The notes under the pieces are model-generated. The model had not been told where the DNA came from. It did not search any database and saw nothing but the letters and a program-made list of their open reading frames with translations. From positions 5,477,533 through 5,541,532 of the forward strand of contig CM064697.1 in the NCBI GenBank assembly GCA_032717465.1: DNA of 64,000 nt. The letters run 5' to 3'. Source of the DNA: Coenobita brevimanus (lineage: Eukaryota; Arthropoda; Malacostraca; Decapoda; Coenobitidae). Position 1 is the first letter of the stretch. Every line of letters begins with the position of its first letter. This document shows, piece after piece, positions 56,400 through 64,000 of this stretch. The position numbers and the translations under genes are program-made.

Positions 56400-58036
56400 A
56401 CTTGTAGAATACCAATATCTATTCTTAATGCAATGAGTGTGACAAGCAAGAATATTTCATGGTCACGCTGTGTCCACAAGTAACCAACCACACAATGACA
56501 CGAGAGAATTACATCTATTTGGAAACGCTCTGAATGGAATCAAGTACTCACATTTACTGATTTAAAGCAAAAGGTAAATGAAGATGCAAACGTAAGGCCT
56601 CTCTCTTCACCAGTCGGACTGCTCCTCGAACTTTTTTATTTTGTGGATGCTGGTGCGGTCTAAGGGAAAAAACTAGCTGCGCTCGATCTGATGTTAGCCT
56701 ACTTGCTTCCCTCTGTCCAAAGCAGAAAGAAGACGCCCAGTTATCCCTGAGAAGGACAACCATCTTCACGTTAAGCTTCTCTCCGTTAAAATCTTATCCT
56801 GAATGTTTTTACACACTCTAACAAATCATAGCGGGTTCAGTAGTACGTCATGGGGTCCAAACACATTCAACTTGATACTTTCTAATACCAAGTGTAAAAC
56901 GGGTAATAATTCTGCAGTGTCAGTGTTGGTGGTCATTAGTGAAGAGGATTAACCTGCAGCACTGTAGAGATTAGGGTCGTTGTCACTGTGCCAGGAGCAA
57001 AAGCTACAGGTAATAAATCTCTACAACATAAACCTCCACACCTCCCTGAATAATTCCAGAAGAAATATTAACTCTGAGAACGGTTCAACGTAAGTTAGTC
57101 ATCACTCTATAGAGGAGGCACATACAGAACTGAAGAGCCTTAGTTCGCCGGGAAATAATAAACACACACACACACACACACACCTAAAATCCTCTGATAA
57201 TAGCTAATGATGCCTTCTCGATCATAAAAACAGCCAGGGAAGACGATGGTGTCTGGAGCTGTCCACACCAAGAATTACTGCAATTAATTAAACTAAGAAA
57301 AAATCAAGGCAGGCTAACGGAAATGTGATCGTCAGGTAAATCAGTGAGGTCACGGCGTAAATGGCAAAGAGTATCACGAGGTTACTTAATTGAAGTGTAA
57401 ATACCGCAAGGCGATTACTCGTCTCCTCTGAAATATAAATACTTGGACATATACTAAGAAAAACAGCCATATAGCTCAGACTCGCCACTTGCTTCTGTAA
57501 CTGGCTGAACACCTGGCCCTCCAACCTTCCCAGCACTCGTCACTAGTGAATAATATGGTGAATAAAATCGTCTGTAGATACCATGAATAAAAATATATGT
57601 TATAGGACTGGAGGTTAGCTTTAGAAAATTCAAACCGGATATAAGGTAATACAAAATGTCATCTTAACACTATTACAAAATACATACGAAAGACCATGAG
57701 AAAGCGACATCAAAAATCAATACATCGAAATCATTACAACCAAAATGGACACGTATAAATGATCAACGTAATGTCTATTCACTGACAACTAATTTAAAGT
57801 TATAATCAAGAATAAAAATCCGCGACCTGACATCTCAAGTGGAGTCAAAGTGAGTGTTTTTGACAGCACGACCTGCTTCAGTATAACCCATGGGCAGGAG
57901 TGAAAACTGGAGGGGGCGGGGGGGACAGTTGTGTGGTGATGCATAACTGGTAGCCTTGGAAAAAAAAAATGAGGAAGAGAAAATGTTAAATCAGGACTGT
58001 AATAAAATGGTGTCAGAAGAGAGATGGGTCGTGTCA
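56398..58036. other. No gene; (CA)n at 57162-57182
   Basis: Unique sequence. The hydrophobic minus frame at 57288-57536 has one possible acceptor but no domain or donor that I can support. Confidence 0.5.
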
Positions 58037-58110
58037 ACTCAACCCCTTCACTCCCATGACGTATTAAATTCATTATTGATAACTCCTGATGATTTTATCC
58101 AGTTTAGAGC
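58036..58110 (+). repeat. Family M copy (5' part)
   Basis: CTCAACCCCTTCACTCCCAT and AACTCCTGATGATTTTATCC, then AGTTTAGAGCAG. The 3' end is lost in a GTAGTAGTAGTAA patch. Confidence 0.55.
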
Positions 58111-58479
58111 AGTAGCAGCTGTAGTAGTAGTAATAGTAGTGGCAGCAGTGGAGTGAGAGGAGGCGTGCAACAGGCGTTCCGTATTTTCGTCTCGAATTCA
58201 TGGTAAAAATGATCGTGGGTTCTTAGAAATTTATACCCACCGCATCATAAAGTGGGCATCGATTTAGCTGCGAAAGGTAATTTTAAATATCACTAATAGA
58301 ATGCCGTGAAAATGTGAAGCAGTGTCTAAAACTACGGTGTAAGAGAGAGTGAGGGTGTGAGGTTGTGTGGAGGGATAGTTACCCGCAAAGCGAGGTGCTG
58401 ACCTGTGAAGCTACCCGAACGGCTGTCAACATCATACAGCAGATCATCGCCACCCCCCACCCACCACCACATGTGTGGC

Positions 58480-58635
58480 CGCCCACTCCTATACGTATCC
58501 CCACCCTCACTTACACTATATGTATTCCACTCTCATTTACAAAATATGTATCCCCACCCTCATTTACACTATAATTATCCCCACCCATACTTACAATATA
58601 AGTATCCCCACCCTCACTTATAACACAAGTATCTC
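58480..58635 (+). repeat. 27-bp tandem repeat, about five copies
   Basis: The unit is close to GTATCCCCACCCTCACTTAC plus ACTATAT, moderately diverged. Confidence 0.85.
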
Positions 58636-58756
58636 TGAAGCTTATATTTTACAGGTGTTGACCTTGTCTACATTTACCAGTGAGACGTGGGAAGCCTGTC
58701 ACATCTGTATATTACAAGCATCATACATACACTGATCATCTGTATACATACCACCC

Positions 58757-58872
58757 AACCATCTGTTTATCTATATATCTACAGCCAGATGCCATAACCC
58801 CCTAAGGGGTGGCCGTTTGCCTCTGAGTTAGTTGTTTTGCGGGGAGGGTCACTTAACCCTCCGCAAACCCAC
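58757..58872 (-). mobile_element. RTE-like LINE head joined to tail (internal deletion or LINE-derived SINE)
   Basis: On the minus strand GTTTGCGGAGGGTTAAGTGA, CCCTCCCCGCAAAACAACTA matches the LINE 5' untranslated region at 16588-16632. After about ten bases the sequence becomes GGCCACCCCTTAGGGGGTTA, TGGCATCTGGC, which matches the LINE 3' end (GGCCACCCC...GGCGTCTGGC) at 19655-19686. A TAGATATATAGATA tail follows. All 3 kb of coding sequence is absent. Confidence 0.75.
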
Positions 58873-58875
58873 TTA

Positions 58876-60392
<1,517 letters not shown>

Positions 60393-60417
60393 TTTAACTC
60401 CTCCACAGCTATTTCAT

Positions 60418-61565
60418 GGATTTGAATGAAACTTTCCAGGTGAGTTCATCAGGCTCTTGGGAAGGTCTTCCACTATATGCAGTTTTTTCAACCATGATTT
60501 TTAGGGAAGTTAGCCCCCCCTCCCTAGCCAAACTGAAAATTCTCAGTAGTCAAAGGATGGCAGATATGGCTATGGTATCGTGATGTATGTTGTACAATGG
60601 ACTCTCATCCGTCATCCGATATTTAATGACCGTGACCTCCCATAGGTTCTTGGGGGGTCAGCTCCCTTTCCCCCCCCCAAAAAAAAAAACGATCAGAAAC
60701 GGGGGAAAGTGAGCGGATGGATTTGTGCAAAACTTCTCAGGTTAGTTCTTCTGGTTACTTGATAATGTCCTCCACTATACAAAAATTTCCACCATTATTT
60801 TCAGGGGGTCAGCCCATCTCCAAAACTTATAAAGGATACAAAACAGAGGAAGGAGAGTAGATTTGTCTTTAATATCTTAGTAAATGTTGTGCAATGGACT
60901 CTCATCTGCGATGCGATACTTAGGGAGCGTGATCCCCCATGATTCTTGTGGGGTCAGCCCCCTCCCAAAAATAAAAACGATAAAAAATAGAGTAAATATT
61001 TGAACGAAATTTCCCAGGGGAGTTCGTCTGGTTAATCCGAAGGTCTTCCACTATGTACAGTTTTTCAACCCTGACTTTCAGGGGGTCAGCCCCTCTCAAC
61101 TAATTAAAATTTTTCAGAAATGATGAAAGGACGGCAGATATGACTTTCATATCTTAGTACAGACTGTACAATGAACTGTCATCAGTAGTGCTACATTTGG
61201 GGAGCGTGAGCACCCCGGTGATTCTTAGCTGGTCAGTCCCCCTCCGTAAACTAAAGATGATCAGTAATAAGGAAAGGATTTGAATGACATTTTCCCGGTG
61301 AGTTTGTTTGTTAGTGGGAAGGTCTTCCATTACATGCAGTTCTCCAGCCATGATTTTTAAGGGGTCAGCCCTCAGCAATGAAAAATTCTCAGAAACTGTG
61401 AAAGGAAGGCAGATAAGGCTTTGACATCTTAGTATATGTTGTACAATAGACTCTTATCCGTAATCTGATACTTGGGGAGCGTGACTTCACCAGTGTTTCT
61501 TGGAGAGGTTAGCCCCTTCCAAAAATAACAACGATCAGAAATAAGGGAAAATACGCAGATTTCAA
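60418..61565 (+). repeat. ~280-bp tandem satellite, four diverged copies
   Basis: Units begin near TTTGAATGAAACTTTCC at 60420, 60720, 60999 and 61279, with a partial fifth start at 61560, giving periods of about 300, 279, 280 and 281. Landmarks in each are GGTCTTCCACTA, CAGTTTTTCAACC, GGGGTCAGCCCC, GGCAGATATG, TTGTACAATGGACTCTCATC and GGGAGCGTGA. Each unit holds two related halves, both with a GATTNTTNGGGGTCAGCCCC-like block followed by A-rich sequence and TCAGAAA, so it looks like a dimer of a ~140-bp ancestor. Confidence 0.9.
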
Positions 61566-62561
61566 CGAAATAAACATATATATCTCAGGAATGGGTATGT
61601 TGTTACCATGTTTTCTCTGAATGCACAGGAAAAACCTGCACATCTACTTTATACGTCAATAAATTTCAAACACTGTTTCATACATTTTAGTATTCTCGAG
61701 GTTCCTCTCACTGGCAATTATCTCATCCTTGTATTTACAGTACAGATTAAATACGAAATCATAAGCTTTCCGATGAATCAAAGACCAGGTACTTGCGTAT
61801 CATCAGCACGCATCAATAATATCAATAAATATAACGATGCAAGGAGAAAACCAGATAAAAACGCACACTGTGAACGATTAAAATAATCTTAACACATCTG
61901 TGGGTGAGGGAAGATTGGTAGGTGGTGATGGTGTGTGAGAGGATCAGGGAACCTGTATAGTATCGGTGGAGTGTACAGGACGGGTGAGGACACAAGAGAT
62001 GGTTAAACAACAGGTAACTGTTTTATTTTGGTCCTCCATGGATATGCAGCAACTTCAGTAACAGACAGATTTTTCAAATGTCAAAATCAGAGATTTCCTT
62101 ATTACCTCTTATTAAAAAATCAACATCGCTTCCAAGCCCCCAGTATCCACCTCAGGCATCCAAAGGACGGGGGAGAGGGCGTCCCTGTATGTTTAATATC
62201 AAATGGAATTGCCAGACAACAGCGAACACAGTATTCGTCCACATTACGGCACTCTATTGATCACAAACACTAGATATGAATAAGAGCTGTCCGGCACATG
62301 TGAAGGTTTTACGATGATTTCAGAGCACAAGTGTTAGTGAGGATGAGCACAGCTGTACAAGCAAGACCAATGGTTCGGAGGTACAGTCGGAGACAAAAGT
62401 TTGCTCATTATTCCTCTGCGTCTACTTCACACTGAGGGCATGTCCGTAACTTTCCTCCCTGATGCTATATATAAAAGAAAAGCCAGAGAAACACACCAAT
62501 TCTCTCCCGCCTTAAAAATATTATCCAGCAAAGGCAAGTGAGAAACAAAGGCGAATTATTA
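61566..62561. other. No supportable feature
   Basis: Unique sequence. The frame at 62028-62273 has no recognisable domain. Confidence 0.5.
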
Positions 62562-63460
62562 AGGCCCTCTCCCACTTCAGCGTAAATAGGCACGATGAAG
62601 CCACGATGAAAATCGTGGCTGAAGTCGGTGATGTGTCGACGATTCTGACCAAAAATCGTGGTGTCGGCGTAATACCTGCGACACAAGTACGACAAAACGC
62701 CGAAACCTCGGCGGAGTATAAGATATAACTGGCGACTAGTAGCCGACATATCGGTGATATGTCGGCGTAATGCACAAGCATTATTCTAAATTCAAATTTG
62801 AACGTTTTTTTTTATGGCGACTCAATGGCGATAAAGGTACAACGGCGGCGTGCTGTCGACGATGTATCGTCGATGTGTCGGCGAATGCATCGCACGCACC
62901 TCGCAGACAAAACGCCGAGGCCATCGCAGGTGCCTCGCCGTCATCGGCGTATTTAAGGCGATTAATCGACGGTTCATCCGCGAAATGTCGGCGATATATC
63001 ACCGACATTCATAAGATGAAATATTACTGTCGCACAACCCGGTACATATCGTACGGTTTACGTAGGCTATGTCGTATTAACCTCACCGATGCATCACCGA
63101 TACACTGCCGACGCTTCGCCGTATGACCGTATGACATCTCAACGTTTTTTTTTCACCGCCGATGCCTCGCCGATGTCGGCGATCATACGCGGTTTATACG
63201 CAGGGTAATCGCCGATGTCGCCGAGGCGTCGCCTTGTTGTTTACGGCTAATCTGCGAAATTTTACAAAATCGTGATGGGCCACGACGTTTTCATGCAGCA
63301 TGAAAACGTCGTGGTCCCCCACGACAAATTTCCACCTCGTGCGACGTATCGGCGCCATGCCACGAATGGACAAGATTATGATGACGAATACCCACGATTA
63401 GGGATTTTTGACACATCGTGACTTTATCTTCCACACTTTCGCCGACGTGGGAGAGGGCCT
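62562..63460. mobile_element. Non-autonomous DNA transposon with TIRs and TCGGCG palindromes
   Basis: The left end reads AGGCCCTCTCCCACTTCAGC and the right end, reverse-complemented, AGGCCCTCTCCCACGTCGGC: terminal inverted repeats of about 21 bp with two mismatches. Flanks are TTA on the left and ATA on the right, a possible damaged 3-bp target duplication. The 899-bp interior is GC-richer than its surroundings and contains TCGGCG or CGCCGA at least 14 times, several in perfect palindromes (62742-62766, 62986-63007, 63277-63312). No transposase frame is present. The ends and TSD size would suit a PIF/Harbinger-type MITE, but I cannot assign the superfamily. Confidence 0.75.
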
Positions 63461-64000
63461 ATACTCAGGAGTCCGTCCAACCTTCAGATTCGAATATTGA
63501 AGCAGGTCTAACCCGGTGCTTCGTTTCGTCTTGTCGATCACATGTTCGGGGCAAATGTCCGAGCCCTTAGTCGAACTTATGCCCCTGACTGTAGTGTACA
63601 GGTAGGTGAACGACACACAATTTAGTGCTGTGTAGCGAAGTCAGTTTCATCAAGGTTCAGCAAGGTATATAAAATGAGAAGACTGAATCAGATTATGATG
63701 ATCCTTACAGTGAGCTAATCCATGCAACAAACACCACAGTCTCATGACTGCGAGTGTGACTAGACTTGAGTGGATAGAAAACCAACATGGCAGAATGGTG
63801 GTGTCTGCCGCTACACAGCTGAGCCACACCAGTCCAGCTTAGGTGGCCGCGCCGGTCTCTCGTAACTCAACTGTCCGTCTTTATCAAATCATATTTAATA
63901 CCGGCACTAACATTAGAGTTTAAATGTTTTTCTGAATGTTCAAAAAAATTTCCTCTGACTTCAGTAGTGCGAAAAAGTGTTTTCTGAATATTCTAGCATT
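63461..64000. other. No supportable feature
   Basis: Unique sequence to the window end. Confidence 0.5.

Noticed and set aside
57288..57536. Hydrophobic 82-codon minus frame that looks membrane-like
   Set aside because: There is a possible acceptor (TTTATATTTCAG) but no donor, and no receptor or channel motif. AT-rich DNA often gives such frames.

Overview
The window reads as repeat-rich intergenic or intronic DNA from a large eukaryotic genome, most likely an arthropod and probably a decapod crustacean. That guess rests on three things: very long dinucleotide microsatellites (up to about 115 bp of uninterrupted GT), an RTE-like LINE whose copies end in (ATAG)n, and many short interspersed repeats with tRNA-like heads. 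There are no bacterial-type operons, no rRNA and no complete host gene.

Layout. 1-4897 is an LTR retrotransposon on the minus strand. It has two nearly identical LTRs and one long Gag-Pol frame that is truncated inside reverse transcriptase. Its domain order is Gag, protease, integrase, reverse transcriptase, and the Gag is SCAN-like; this is the order of the GMR1-like branch of Ty3/gypsy. 4.9-5.6 kb holds a tRNA-headed SINE, a 5'-truncated LINE end and microsatellites. 8.1-10.4 kb is a purine-rich degenerate repeat followed by a 30-bp minisatellite of about 45 units. 16.5-19.7 kb is an almost complete RTE-like LINE with one frameshift. Other fragments of the same LINE lie at 5.2, 50.3 and 58.8 kb; the last joins its head directly to its tail. 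20-39 kb is mostly anonymous sequence with simple repeats, polypurine tracts, and copies of one tRNA-headed SINE family and a second dispersed family. 40.6-41.3 kb is a higher-order array of GT blocks separated by two related spacers.

On the minus strand at 41.8-42.9 kb there are two candidate protein-coding exons with consensus splice sites and compatible phase (a third, weaker one lies at 45.4 kb). They are the best hint of a host gene, but I do not recognise the protein. 49-52 kb holds 24-bp and 37-bp minisatellites. 53.4-54.9 kb has a cluster of a short dispersed repeat with inverted ends, also seen elsewhere. 60.4-61.6 kb is a four-copy satellite of about 280 bp, and 62.6-63.5 kb is a 0.9-kb element with terminal inverted repeats and many TCGGCG palindromes.

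The mobile elements are the only recognisable genes. The long reading frames over CA/GT, GA/CT and minisatellite tracts are artefacts of low-complexity sequence. Coordinates of dispersed repeats are read by eye and may be off by 10-20 bp.
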